DNA of 58,468 nucleotides from Frankiaceae bacterium (GCA_030840645.1 JAVEEC010000093.1:1-58468), one strand, 5' to 3'. Counted from the stretch's first letter, positions 30,360-39,785 are shown. Numbers and translations: made by a program. Notes: generated from the sequence alone by a model not told the origin.

Positions 30360-30382
30360 CCGTGGCCGGACGAGCCGGTCAG
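30356..30382. terminator. Hairpin between gcvP and the DUF5999 gene
   Basis: CTGACCG (30356-30362) pairs with CGGTCAG (30376-30382), with a further GGC/GCC pairing inside the loop. It spans the two convergent stop codons. Confidence 0.55.
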
Positions 30383-30570
30383 GCGGCGTGGTGGGTACAG
30401 CGGATGGCGCCCATCGCGGTGCCGTCGGGGAGCAGCTCGCCGTAGTCCTCGAAGACGACGACGCCGTTGCAGAGCAGGTTCCAGCCCTGTTCGGGGTGGC
30501 TGGCGACGATGCGGGCGGCCTCGTGGTCGGTCGCCTCGGCCGGGGGACATGGCGGGTGGTGCGGGCACAT
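30379..30570 (-). CDS. DUF5999 family small protein, copy 1
   Basis: A 63-residue protein, MCPHHPPCPPAEATDHEAAR followed by IVASHPEQGWNLLCNGVVVFED, with four Cys or Cys/His clusters that suggest a metal site (CPHHPPC). It is closely related to the gene at 42,832-43,020 and to small actinomycete proteins annotated DUF5999. Function unknown. The upstream region (30,571-30,798) contains two inverted repeats, AGACCC-N5-GGGTCT near 30,634 and CGGTTTC-N13-GAAACCG near 30,689, which are candidate operators. Confidence 0.85.
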   Translation of the reverse strand: MCPHHPPCPPAEATDHEAARIVASHPEQGWNLLCNGVVVFEDYGELLPDGTAMGAIRCTHHAA

Positions 30571-30785
30571 GGTGAGCGCTCCTCGTCGAGTGCTGCTCTC
30601 CAGGCGTGCTTCGGCATGTCGTCTGGAATCTTCAGACCCGTTCAGGGTCTCATTGCACTCCGACTCGGCTTCGGATGTCTCGGTTTCACTACGGAACGCC
30701 GAAACCGTCACCGGAACGTGTCCCGATCGCCAGGGGCTGAACCCGTCGTTCGCGGGCGTCGCGACGGTCTGACCCGCGCCCCGCG

Positions 30786-30798
30786 TACGCTCGGCCGC
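30786..30798 (+). promoter_or_regulatory. Leaderless-type promoter of pabB
   Basis: TACGCT (30786-30791) ends 7 nt before GTG 30799, and there is no Shine-Dalgarno sequence. Confidence 0.5.
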
Positions 30799-31935
30799 GT
30801 GCTGACGCCCCCGCGCGCGCCCGGTCCGAGGGCGTACGCCGAGCTCGCGCGCTGGCAGTGGTGGCGGCGCGACGGGGGCGACCCGGTCGCGCTGGCGACG
30901 GCGTTCCTGGCGGGGCACGGCTTCGCGGTGGACCCGCTCGGCACGCCGGCGCGGACCGCGCCCGAGGTCGCGGGGGCGGCTGTGTTACTTGGGGCGGCGG
31001 CGTTGCCGGCCGATCTCGCCGGGCTGCCTGCGGCCGCGCCCACGCCCTGCCCGGACGTCCCCGACGCGGTCGTCGTGGTCCTCGCGGTCGGCCCCGCGCC
31101 GCCGCCCGCGGCCGGGCCGGCGCGGGTCGGGGAGTGGACCGCGACCTGGTCGCGGGCCGCGCACGCCGGAGCCGTGGAACGCGTCCGGGTCGCGATCGCG
31201 CGCGGCGACCTGTACCAGGCCAACCTCGTCGCGCACCGGAGCGCACCGTTCGCGGGAGACCCGGCGGCGCTGTCGGCGGCGCTGGCCGCCGTGCCGGACA
31301 CGCCGTACGCAGGAACGCTGGCCGGGGACGGCTGGTCGGTGCACAGCGCGTCGCCCGAGTCGTTCCTCACCATCGCGGGCGACCGGGCGACGGTCCGCCC
31401 GATCAAGGGGACCGCCGCCGACCCGGACACGCTGGCCGGGAGCGCGAAGGACCGGGCCGAGCACGTCATGATCGTCGACCTCGAACGCAACGACCTCGGC
31501 CGGGTCGCCGTCCCCGGCTCGGTCGAGGTCCCGGCGCTGTACGACGTCCTGCCGCGGGCGGGGGTCTGGCACGCGGAGTCGACGGTCACGGCGACGCTGC
31601 GCCAGGGGACGTCGCTGGCCGGCGTGCTCGCCGCGACGTTCCCCGGCGGGTCGGTCACCGGCGCCCCGAAGCGCGCCGCCCTCGACCTGATCCACCGGAC
31701 CGAGCCGGTCGGGCGCGGGCCGAGCATGGGGGCGTTCGGCTGGGTGTCGCCGGGCGGGGACGTCGACCTCGGGCTGACGATCCGGACGTTCGCCGTCGCC
31801 GGCGGGCGGATCCACCTGTGGACCGGCGGCGGGGTGACGTGGGGGAGCGACCCGGCGGGTGAGGTCGACGAGTCGGAGGCCAAGGCCGCGCCGCTGCTGG
31901 CCGCGCTGGCGACGTTGTCGGCGAACGGGGGGTGA
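30799..31935 (+). CDS. pabB: Aminodeoxychorismate synthase component I (PabB-like)
   Basis: Chorismate-binding enzyme that makes 4-amino-4-deoxychorismate for folate. The 378-residue protein has the MST-family active-site blocks: RGDLYQANLV, SPESFL, PIKGTAADPDTLAGSAKDRAEH (PIKGT), MIVDLERNDLGRV, WHAESTVTATL, FPGGSVTGAPKRAA and GAFGWVSPGGDVDLGLTIRTF. The PIKGT motif is typical of PabB and TrpE; the GSVTGAPK block and short length favour PabB. The usual N-terminal domain is shortened. No pabA or pabC is next to it. The start GTG 30799 follows a leaderless-type promoter; the open frame upstream is not conserved. Confidence 0.88.
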   Translation: MLTPPRAPGPRAYAELARWQWWRRDGGDPVALATAFLAGHGFAVDPLGTPARTAPEVAGAAVLLGAAALPADLAGLPAAAPTPCPDVPDAVVVVLAVGPAPPPAAGPARVGEWTATWSRAAHAGAVERVRVAIARGDLYQANLVAHRSAPFAGDPAALSAALAAVPDTPYAGTLAGDGWSVHSASPESFLTIAGDRATVRPIKGTAADPDTLAGSAKDRAEHVMIVDLERNDLGRVAVPGSVEVPALYDVLPRAGVWHAESTVTATLRQGTSLAGVLAATFPGGSVTGAPKRAALDLIHRTEPVGRGPSMGAFGWVSPGGDVDLGLTIRTFAVAGGRIHLWTGGGVTWGSDPAGEVDESEAKAAPLLAALATLSANGG

Positions 31936-32049
31936 AAGTGTCGACCGCAGTTGTCCACAGCAACAACAGAGAGACCAAAAAGTCATCCACCGTTTGGCCC
32001 TGGTACCGGCAGGATGGGCTGCCGATGTGCAGACTTGTGGTCGTTGACC

Positions 32050-35000
32050 ATGTCCGGTGATCTCCCTACCGTGACGATCTTGAACCCGTTGCCGGGCACC
32101 GTTCGGCCTCGGGTGCTGACCCGTGGAGTGTCCTTGCGCCGTCCCGGCCCGCGCGTGGTTCGTCGCCGCGCTGCCTGGCTGGCGTTCGCCCTGATCGGCG
32201 CGGCGCTGCCCGCCGTACCTGCCGCGGCGATCGACGTCGTCCCCGCGGCGTCGCCGTTCTTCGTCAAGGCCAACGGCCCGAACGCCGGGCTGGCCGCCGG
32301 CGACTGGTACACGACCCCGACCGCGTCCGGCGGGGGCGGCGGCTCGCAGTACCTGACGTTCGACGTCCCGTGCGCGTGGCCGGCGAGCGAGCCGGTCTAC
32401 GTCGACATCTTCAGCCCGAGCATCAGCACCGACCCGGCGTCGGACGACACCGTCGTCGGCGCCCCGGACACCACCGAGTTCGAGCTCTACGGGCCCGGCG
32501 CGACGGTCGGTCCCGGGTTCAACAGCCCCGCGCCCGGCCTCGGGATCCTCGGTACCCGGCTGACCTGGGCGCCGGAGGCCACGCCGCCGACCTGGGGCAA
32601 CCTCGCGACGATCCTCGGCGCCGGCAACCCGCTCGGCTGCGGCCGCTACGTCGTGCGCGCGTCGTTGAACGACGACCTGCTCAACCCGACCGGCGGGCTG
32701 GACGACGGCAACGCCTGGACGCTGCGCGTCGGCCGCGACGACGACGCGTTCACGGACAACCCGCCGCCGGCCAACAGCGACGACCTGGACTCCGTCCCCG
32801 GCACCGGCGACGAGATCTCCGCCGGGCTGGCCAACGCCACCGTCGAGCAGGACTCCGGCGCCGTCGCGTGCCTGACCCTGCACGAGTTCGTGGCGCCCGG
32901 AGTTGCCAACATCACGCTCAACAACTTCGGGATGGGCGGCGGCCGGGTGCGGTACTACGCGCCCTCCGACACTTATGACGCCACCGGCAGCACCGGCGGC
33001 ATCGCCGGGACCGTTAGCGGCGCCGCGACCTGGAACGGCAGCTCGAGCACCGCCCGCGGCGGCGACGTCATCGCCAACCCCGAGCCGGGCTGGTGGCGCG
33101 AGGTCTACTGCTCGCCGACCGGCAGCGCGTTCGTGCCCGAGGGCCGCCTCAACGTCACCGGCTACGTCACCCAGCCGCCCACGCCGAGCATGACCCCGAC
33201 CGCCGACGACACGCTCACCCAGGTGCTCCGCGGCCAGACCCGCACGACGGTCCTCACCGCCGCCAACACCTCCAGCGGCCCCACCGCCGGCCAGGCGCGC
33301 AACGTCGTCGTCAAGGACACCTTCCCGGCGGGGGAGACGTTCGTCTCCTGCGCCGTCCTGGCCCCCGCGACGGGCACCTGCACGCAGGCCGGGGGCCTGG
33401 TCACGGCCACGCTGACCAGCCCGGTCAACGCCGGCGCCAACGCCAAGGTCCGCGTCGTCACGACGGTCAACGCGACGGCCGTGGGCACGCTCACGCACAC
33501 GTTCACGGTGGACTACCAGGACGGCCTCGGCGACCCGTTCGCGCCGAGGACCGCCACCGAGTCGGACAGCGTCGTGACCGCCGACCTCGGCGTCACGATC
33601 ACCGACGACCCCGACCCCGCCCTCTCGGGCGGCACCCTGACGTACGCGATCACGGTCGCGAACACCGGCCCCGACGCCGCGCCTGCCACCACCGTCACGC
33701 TCCCGGTCCCCGCCGGGCTGACGGTGACGAGCGCGACCGGCACGGGCTGGACCTGCGCGACCGGCGCGACGGTGTCCTGCACCCGCGCCGCCCCGCTGCC
33801 GACGGGGACCGCTCCCGCGATCACGGTGACTGCCGGCGTGACCGCCGCGAGCGGCACGCTCACCGCCACGGCGAGCGTGAGCAGCACGGCCGCCGACCCC
33901 ACGCCGGCGGACAACAGCGCCACCGCGAGCACCACGGTCACCTCGACTGCCGACCTCGGGCTGACCAAGCAGCACATCGGCTCGTTCACCGCGGGCTCGA
34001 CCGGGAGCTACCTGCTCACGGTCACCAACTCCGGGCCGAGCCCGGCGAACCCCCCGACGACCGTCACGGACACCCTGCCGGCCGGGATGACCTACGTCGC
34101 CGCCTCCGGCGCCGGCTGGGTCTGCTCGGCGTCCGGCCAGGTCGTCACCTGCACGCGGAGCACGCCGCTGCCGTCCGGCGCGACCTCCACGCTCACCGTC
34201 ACCGTCGACGTCGCGGCCACCACCGCCGCGAACGTCACCAACACCGCCGTCGTGTCGAGTGCGAGCAACGACCCCGACGGCGCGAACAACACCGCGACCG
34301 ACCCGACCTCCGTCGAGAACTCCGGGATCGCCGGGCTCGTCTGGGACGACGTCGACGCGAGCGGCGCCCAGAACGGCGCCGAGCCGGCCCTGGCCGGCCG
34401 CACGGTGACCGCCACGGGACCCGTCACGAGGACGACGACCACTGCCGCGAACGGGACGTACGCGTTCGTCGGGCTCGTCCCCGGGACGTACGCCGTGTCG
34501 GTCAGCCCGCCCCCCAAGTACGTGTTCACGACCAGCAGCCCGCGCACGGTCACCCTCGCTGCCGACGAGCGCGTGACCGGGATCGACTTCGGGCTGCGCT
34601 ACCGGAACCTGCCGCCGGTCGCCGTGAACGACAGCAAGACGACGAACGAGGACACGGCGACCACGGTCGACGTGCGCTTCAACGACAGCGACCCCGACGG
34701 CGACCCGATCACGGTCGCCGGCTCGACCAACGGCACCCAGGGGTCGGTCGCCTGCACGAGCACGGCCTGCACGTACACGCCCGCGGCGAACGCCAACGGC
34801 ACGGACACGTTCACGTACACGATCAGCGACCCGGACGGCGCCACGGCGACCGCGACGGTCACGATCACCATCACCGCGGTCAACGACCCGCCGGCATACA
34901 CGGCGGCGTCGACCAACACGGCGCAGACCGTTCCTGTGGGGGGCACGCTGACCGCCCTCGCCGCCACGGACCCCGACGCCGACCCGCTCACCTACGCCCT

Positions 35001-38000
35001 CGTCAGCGGCGCGCTGCCGGCGTCGGTCACGCTCAACCCGAACGGCTCGTTCAGCGGAGGAGCGGCCCCGCACGGTACGTACACCGCCGTCGTACGGGTC
35101 TCCGACGGCAACGGCGGCACGGCCGACACCACGCTCACGCTCACCGTGGGCGGCCCGGCGGCGAACACCCCGCCGAACGCCGTGAACGACGCCGTCCCCA
35201 CGCCCGAGGACACGCCGGTCACGGTCTTCGTCCTCGACAACGACACCGACGTCGACGGCGACACCCTCCAGGTGACCGCCAAGACGAACGGCGCGTTCGG
35301 GGTGGTCGGCTGCACGGCCACCGCCTGTACGTACACCCCGGCGGCGAACGCGAACGGCACCGACACCTTCACCTACACCGTCTCCGACGGGACCGCGACC
35401 AGCACGGCGACCGTGACCGTCACCGTCGCCCCCGTCAACGACCCGCCGGCGTTCACCGCGGCGGGCGGCAACACCAGCCAGACCGTTCCCGTCGGGGGCT
35501 CGCTGGCCGCGCTCGCCGCGACCGACGTCGACCTCGACCCGCTCACGTTCAGCGTGCTCTCCGGCAGCCTGCCGACCGGGATCACGCTCACGGCGGGCGG
35601 CTCGTTCACCGGCACGGCGAACGTCCCTGGCGCGTACAGCGCCGGGATCCAGGTCTCCGACGGCAAGGGTGGTACCGACACCACCACGCTCGCCGTCCAG
35701 GTCGGCGGCCCGACGGCGAACACCCCGCCGGACGCGGTCAACGACAGCGTGAGCACGCCGGAGGACACGGCGGCGACGTTCGACGTCGTCGGCAACGACC
35801 TCGACGCGGACCTCGACACGCTGGCCGTGACGGGCCACGGCGCGGCGTCGTTCGGCACAGTGACGTGCGGCACGACGAGCTGCACGTACACGCCGAACGC
35901 CAACTTCAACGGCTCGGACTCGTTCACGTACACGATCTCCGACGGCAGCGGCGGCACCGACACCGCGACCGTCGCGGTCACCGTGACCCCCGTCAACGAC
36001 CCGCCGGCCTACACGAGCGCCGGCCGCAACACCGCGCAGACAGTCCCGGTCGGGGGAGCCCTCCAGCCGCTCGCCGCGACCGACATCGAGAACGACCCCC
36101 TCACGTTCACCCTGGTGTCCGGGACCCTGCCGCCCGGCATCGGGCTGACGAGCGGCGGCGCGTTCACCGGCACGGCCGACGCGCCAGGGACGTACACCGT
36201 CGTCATCCGCGTCTCCGACGGCAACGGCGGCACGGCCACCACCACGCTCACCATCACCGTGGGCGGCCCGGCCGCGAACACGCCGCCGGTCGCCGTGGAC
36301 GACAGCCAGTCGACGCCGGAGGACACGCCCACGACGGTGGACGTCCTCGGCAACGACGGCGACGTCGACCTCGACACGCTGACCGTGACCGGCCACAGCA
36401 ACGGCACGTTCGGCACGGTGTCGTGCACGGCCTCGGCCTGCACGTACACCCCGAACGCCAACACGTTCGGCACCGACACCTTCACCTACACGATCTCCGA
36501 CGGCAGCGGGGGCAGCGACACCGCCGTCGTGACGATCACGGTGACGCCCGTGAACGACCCGCCGGTCGCCGTCGACGACAACCGGACCACGGCCGAGGAC
36601 ACGCCGCTCACCATGACCGGCCTGCGCAACAACGACAGCGACGTCGACGGCGACACCCTCTCGATCACCGCATTCACCCAGGGCACGCACGGCACCGTCT
36701 CCTGCACCGCGACCGCCTGCACGTACACGCCGAACGCCGACTACAACGGCCCGGACACGTTCACCTACACGATCTCGGACGGCCACGGCGGCACCGACAC
36801 GGCGACCGTGCACCTGACCGTGACGGCGGTCAACGACCCGCCGGTCGCGGTCGACGACACGATGGCCGGCCCCGAGGACGCGCCGGTCGCGCTCGACGTG
36901 ACCGGCAACGACACCGACGTCGAGGGCGCGACCCTGACGATCACGTCGCACACGCCGGCGTCGTTCGGAACGGTGACCTGCGGGCCGAAGGTCTGTACGT
37001 ACACGCCGGGCGCGAACTTCAACGGCTCCGACTCGTTCACCTACACGATCTCCGACGGCGCGGGCGGCACCGACACGGCGACCGTGGCCATCACGATCGC
37101 CGCCGTCAACGACCCGCCCGTCGCTGTCGCCGACCCGGCCGCGACGCCCGAGGACACCCCGGTCGTCGTCCTCGTCCGGAGCAATGACAGCGACGTCGAC
37201 GGCGACACCCTGACGATCGTGTCGTTCACCCAGCCGTCACACGGCGCGGTGAACTGCTCCGCGACCACCTGCACGTACACGCCCGCGCCGAACTACAACG
37301 GCCCGGACTCGTTCACCTACACGGTCTCCGACGGCAACGGGGGAGTGGACACGGCGACCGTGACCATGACAGTCACGCCCGTCAACGACCCGCCGGTCGC
37401 CGTGGACGACACGGGGACCACGGCCGAGGACAACCCCACGACGATCGGCGTGACCGGCAACGACACCGACGTCGAGGGCGACGTCCGGACCGTCGTCTCG
37501 TGGACCGACCCGGCCCACGGCGCCGTGACCTGCGCCGGCGGGACGTGTACGTACACCCCCGCGGCGAACTACCACGGCCCGGACTCGTTCACCTACACGA
37601 TCTCCGACGGTAGCGGGGGAGTGGCGACCGCGACCGTCACGATCACGGTGACCGGCGACAACGACCCGCCGGTCGCCGTTGCCGACTCCGACACGGTCGC
37701 CGAGGACGGCAGCGTCGCGCGCGACGTGGTCCAGAACGACACCGACGTCGACGGCGACACGCTGTCCGTCTCGGCCTGGACGGACGGCCTGCACGGGACG
37801 GTGACCTGCACCGCCACGGTCTGCACGTACACGCCGGTGGCCGACTTCCACGGCCAGGACTCGTTCACCTACACGGTCTCGGACGGCAATGGCGGCACGG
37901 CCATCGGCACCGTGACCATCACCATCACGCCGGTCAACGACCCGCCGGTCGCGGTGGACGACGCCGCGCCGACCGCCGAGGACACGCCGGTCCTGGTCGA

Positions 38001-38700
38001 CGTCCTCGGCAACGACACCGACGTCGACGGCGACCCCCTGTCGGTGCTGGTCACCGTCGACCCGCTGCACGGCACCGTCGTGTGCGGCGCCGGTGGGTGC
38101 ACGTACACGCCGCAAGCGAACTTCAACGGCACCGACTCGTACACGTACTCCGTCACCGACGGCGCCGGGGGAGCGGACACCGCCGTCGTCACGATCACGG
38201 TCACGCCGGCCAACGACCCGCCCGCCGCGGTCGGCGACACGGTCAGCGTCGTGGGCGGCCGCCGGATCACGGTGATCGTGCTGCGCAACGACGCGGACGC
38301 CGACGGCGACGCCCTCGCGGTGGTCGGCCACACGAACGGCGCGCACGGGACCGTCACCTGTACGCGGACCACCTGCACGTACGCCGCCGACGCCGACTTC
38401 GCGGGCGTGGACGGGTTCGACTACACGATCACCGACGGCCACGGCGGCACCGCGGTCGGCCACGTCCGGGTGACCGTCGCGGCCGCGCCGCGGCCGCCGG
38501 GCCCGGGTCCCGGTCCGGGATCGGGTGGTTCCGGCTCGGGCCCAGGCTCAGGCCCCGGTTCCGGGCCGCCGGTCGTGGGTCCCGGCGGGCTGCCGGTGAC
38601 CGGCGGCGACTGGGCGTCGTTGCTCCTGCTCGGGTTGCTGCTCGTGATCGCGGGCAGCACGGCGCAGCGCCGCGGCCGGCTCGTCCCCGTCGTCTCCTAG
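32050..38700 (+). CDS. Giant LPXTG-anchored multi-repeat surface protein
   Basis: A 2,216-residue exported protein. A twin-Arg-rich N-region and hydrophobic core (AWLAFALIGAALPAV) form the signal peptide, with cleavage near residue 61. Residues about 62-380 are a unique domain; about 380-757 are DUF11-type beta repeats; about 758-853 is an SdrD-B/CNA-B-like domain (GIAGLVWDDVDASGAQNG). Fourteen cadherin/Ig-like modules of about 92 residues follow, mostly PPVAVDD-type (Big_9-like), with a Cys-x4-Cys pair in the PPVAVDD-type copies. A Gly/Pro/Ser spacer precedes the sorting signal: LPVTG at 2181-2185, a hydrophobic stretch and basic tail. Start uncertain (ATG 32050; GTGs at 32116 and 32128 also possible). 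The stop TAG lies in the CTAG target of the inserted transposon. Confidence 0.9.
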   Translation: MSGDLPTVTILNPLPGTVRPRVLTRGVSLRRPGPRVVRRRAAWLAFALIGAALPAVPAAAIDVVPAASPFFVKANGPNAGLAAGDWYTTPTASGGGGGSQYLTFDVPCAWPASEPVYVDIFSPSISTDPASDDTVVGAPDTTEFELYGPGATVGPGFNSPAPGLGILGTRLTWAPEATPPTWGNLATILGAGNPLGCGRYVVRASLNDDLLNPTGGLDDGNAWTLRVGRDDDAFTDNPPPANSDDLDSVPGTGDEISAGLANATVEQDSGAVACLTLHEFVAPGVANITLNNFGMGGGRVRYYAPSDTYDATGSTGGIAGTVSGAATWNGSSSTARGGDVIANPEPGWWREVYCSPTGSAFVPEGRLNVTGYVTQPPTPSMTPTADDTLTQVLRGQTRTTVLTAANTSSGPTAGQARNVVVKDTFPAGETFVSCAVLAPATGTCTQAGGLVTATLTSPVNAGANAKVRVVTTVNATAVGTLTHTFTVDYQDGLGDPFAPRTATESDSVVTADLGVTITDDPDPALSGGTLTYAITVANTGPDAAPATTVTLPVPAGLTVTSATGTGWTCATGATVSCTRAAPLPTGTAPAITVTAGVTAASGTLTATASVSSTAADPTPADNSATASTTVTSTADLGLTKQHIGSFTAGSTGSYLLTVTNSGPSPANPPTTVTDTLPAGMTYVAASGAGWVCSASGQVVTCTRSTPLPSGATSTLTVTVDVAATTAANVTNTAVVSSASNDPDGANNTATDPTSVENSGIAGLVWDDVDASGAQNGAEPALAGRTVTATGPVTRTTTTAANGTYAFVGLVPGTYAVSVSPPPKYVFTTSSPRTVTLAADERVTGIDFGLRYRNLPPVAVNDSKTTNEDTATTVDVRFNDSDPDGDPITVAGSTNGTQGSVACTSTACTYTPAANANGTDTFTYTISDPDGATATATVTITITAVNDPPAYTAASTNTAQTVPVGGTLTALAATDPDADPLTYALVSGALPASVTLNPNGSFSGGAAPHGTYTAVVRVSDGNGGTADTTLTLTVGGPAANTPPNAVNDAVPTPEDTPVTVFVLDNDTDVDGDTLQVTAKTNGAFGVVGCTATACTYTPAANANGTDTFTYTVSDGTATSTATVTVTVAPVNDPPAFTAAGGNTSQTVPVGGSLAALAATDVDLDPLTFSVLSGSLPTGITLTAGGSFTGTANVPGAYSAGIQVSDGKGGTDTTTLAVQVGGPTANTPPDAVNDSVSTPEDTAATFDVVGNDLDADLDTLAVTGHGAASFGTVTCGTTSCTYTPNANFNGSDSFTYTISDGSGGTDTATVAVTVTPVNDPPAYTSAGRNTAQTVPVGGALQPLAATDIENDPLTFTLVSGTLPPGIGLTSGGAFTGTADAPGTYTVVIRVSDGNGGTATTTLTITVGGPAANTPPVAVDDSQSTPEDTPTTVDVLGNDGDVDLDTLTVTGHSNGTFGTVSCTASACTYTPNANTFGTDTFTYTISDGSGGSDTAVVTITVTPVNDPPVAVDDNRTTAEDTPLTMTGLRNNDSDVDGDTLSITAFTQGTHGTVSCTATACTYTPNADYNGPDTFTYTISDGHGGTDTATVHLTVTAVNDPPVAVDDTMAGPEDAPVALDVTGNDTDVEGATLTITSHTPASFGTVTCGPKVCTYTPGANFNGSDSFTYTISDGAGGTDTATVAITIAAVNDPPVAVADPAATPEDTPVVVLVRSNDSDVDGDTLTIVSFTQPSHGAVNCSATTCTYTPAPNYNGPDSFTYTVSDGNGGVDTATVTMTVTPVNDPPVAVDDTGTTAEDNPTTIGVTGNDTDVEGDVRTVVSWTDPAHGAVTCAGGTCTYTPAANYHGPDSFTYTISDGSGGVATATVTITVTGDNDPPVAVADSDTVAEDGSVARDVVQNDTDVDGDTLSVSAWTDGLHGTVTCTATVCTYTPVADFHGQDSFTYTVSDGNGGTAIGTVTITITPVNDPPVAVDDAAPTAEDTPVLVDVLGNDTDVDGDPLSVLVTVDPLHGTVVCGAGGCTYTPQANFNGTDSYTYSVTDGAGGADTAVVTITVTPANDPPAAVGDTVSVVGGRRITVIVLRNDADADGDALAVVGHTNGAHGTVTCTRTTCTYAADADFAGVDGFDYTITDGHGGTAVGHVRVTVAAAPRPPGPGPGPGSGGSGSGPGSGPGSGPPVVGPGGLPVTGGDWASLLLLGLLLVIAGSTAQRRGRLVPVVS
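34606..38487 (+). repeat. Fourteen tandem modules of about 276 bp in the surface-protein gene
   Basis: Module starts (Asn codon of N-x-PP) are at 34606, 34882, 35164, 35437, 35719, 35995, 36277, 36553, 36832, 37108, 37384, 37660, 37936 and 38212. Spacing is 273-282 bp, and exactly 276 bp from 36832 onward. The first six alternate between PPVAVND-type and putative-Ig (He_PIG-like) modules; the last eight are all PPVAVDD-type. High DNA similarity makes copy-number change by recombination likely. Confidence 0.9.
38697..38700. repeat. Left CTAG target-site duplication
   Basis: CTAG at 38697-38700 is repeated at 42291-42294, directly outside the two terminal inverted repeats. Its last three bases are the stop codon of the surface-protein gene. 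Confidence 0.85.
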
Positions 38701-38786
38701 TAGGGCTTGGCGGAACGGTTGGCGAAACGGGGCAGGCGACTGTAGCGGCGTCGCCATCGTCTGCCGGGCGCTCGCGTCGGTCGCCA
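38701..38786 (+). repeat. Left terminal inverted repeat and subterminal TTGGCG copies
   Basis: After the terminal TAGGGCTTGGCG, the related units TTGGCGGAACGG (38707-38718) and TTGGCGAAACGG (38719-38730) lie in tandem, and an inverted TTGGCG occurs at about 38781. The right end also reads TTGGCGAACG when viewed inward. These are probable transposase-binding sites. Confidence 0.6.
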
Positions 38787-38884
38787 ACCCCGTCATCGAC
38801 GACTTCACTACTTCAACTGTGAGGTCTGCTACGAGGTCGCGTAGCCCGTCGCGAGGAGGGCTCTGGGGCGGCGGTCCCGAAGCG

Positions 38885-39292
38885 TCGTCCACAGGACGTG
38901 TCCGGGCCTTCGTTACCGGATCGTTAGCAGACCTGTGGACAACTTGTCCACGGAAAGGAGGGGGTCCACAGGCCCCGCTAACCTGCTAAACCCGGTTCAG
39001 CGACCCTCCCCAAACGAGTACGGTCAGGGCCGCCCTGACGGCCTCTGAGCACGGATATGCGCTGTAGCAGACGCAACGAGGAACATCCAGGCACACCCGC
39101 GACACGCGCCACCGGGCTTGTACTCCTACGTTGACGAAGCGTCAAGTGCGTGTGCACACTGTGGATGCCTTACCCGACCCGCCCGCCTCGTCAGTGGGTG
39201 CTTACCGCTCGGTGAATGGCTGTGGAAGCGGCCCCCTTCGGGGGGTCGCTTTCGCTATGTGCGGCGCCTCCGACGCGCCGACCTGTGGACAA
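38885..39292. other. Gene-free left arm with DnaA-box-like sites and hairpins
   Basis: The 38,701-39,492 stretch has no convincing gene. It holds TCGTCCACA (38885), a head-to-head pair TGTGGACAA/TTGTCCACG (38934-38952, forming GTGGACAA-C-TTGTCCAC), GGGTCCACA (38962) and TGTGGACAA (39284). It also holds the hairpins GTCAGGG-N3-CCCTGAC (39023-39039) and a UUCG-capped terminator (39228-39249). Several small open frames here lack conserved features. Confidence 0.5.
39228..39255 (+). terminator. UUCG-tetraloop hairpin followed by a T-run
   Basis: GCGGCCCCC (39228-39236), loop TTCG, GGGGGTCGC (39241-39249): nine pairs including one G-T, followed by TTTCGC. It has the form of an intrinsic terminator read on the plus strand. 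Confidence 0.7.
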
Positions 39293-39492
39293 GTTCCGCC
39301 AACTCGTCGCGAACGGGGTGTAGCGTTCTCGACGACGAGGCGAAGTACTTTCCTGCGGGTAAGAGAGGTGACGCGCATGAGCGTCATACGGGTGAGCCTG
39401 AGAGCGGCCCCCCGGTTCGAGTGCTGACCGTCGCGCGGGTGACCGCGCGTTGCTGTCGGCGCTTCGTACGGCACCTCCGTGATCGCGGAGGG

Positions 39493-39744
39493 CTACTCGA
39501 TGCTGCGCAGCCGTTCCCGCGAAGGGACCCAGGGGGTCTTGCACCGGGCGCAGACGAGGTTCCCCGTGTACGTCTGAATGCGCCCGTTCGCGTCCACGCT
39601 CACCCCGCCGTTGGGAAGTGTGTCCGGCGCCGGGGACCCCCCGGTCAGCTCGAACCAGTCGCAACCACAGGCGCACGCGCCGAGGTTCGGCTTCCCTACC
39701 CGCGAGGACCGCCTACGGGGAACGTCACCCCCCGAGGCAGTCAA
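39493..39744 (-). CDS. Small Cys-rich, phage-like protein inside the transposon
   Basis: An 83-residue protein: a basic N-terminus, CACGCDWFELTG, then GVSVDANGRIQTYTGNLVCARCK. The two Cys-x-Cys / Cys-x2-Cys groups suggest a zinc ribbon. The layout resembles small zinc-ribbon proteins often found in actinobacteriophage genomes; no named family is assigned. It lies on the strand opposite the transposase. The basis for coding is the conserved-looking Cys pattern and an intact frame; alternative start sites exist. Confidence 0.6.
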   Translation of the reverse strand: MTASGGDVPRRRSSRVGKPNLGACACGCDWFELTGGSPAPDTLPNGGVSVDANGRIQTYTGNLVCARCKTPWVPSRERLRSIE

Positions 39745-39785
39745 GGAACGTTCCGCAAGATCACAGAAGGCAGGTGAGGACCACT

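Noticed and set aside
30985..36951. A 1,988-codon open frame on the minus strand
   Set aside because: It lies antisense to pabB and the repeat-rich surface-protein gene. It is Arg/Val/Asp/Gly-rich, mirrors the 276-bp repeats and has no domain; it is an artefact of GC-rich codon bias.
34606..38487. CRISPR array
   Set aside because: The repeats are about 276 bp, in frame, and encode protein modules; there are no short direct repeats with unique spacers and no cas genes.
38885..39292. Chromosomal origin of replication
   Set aside because: Several DnaA-like boxes are present, but there is no dnaA, dnaN, rpmH or AT-rich unwinding element, and the sites lie inside a transposon.
39118..39777. Plus-strand open frames at the left of the transposon (39118-39777 and 39131-39427)
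   Set aside because: They run through the UUCG terminator and DnaA-like boxes, lack RBS, and overlap a better minus-strand gene; composition is erratic.
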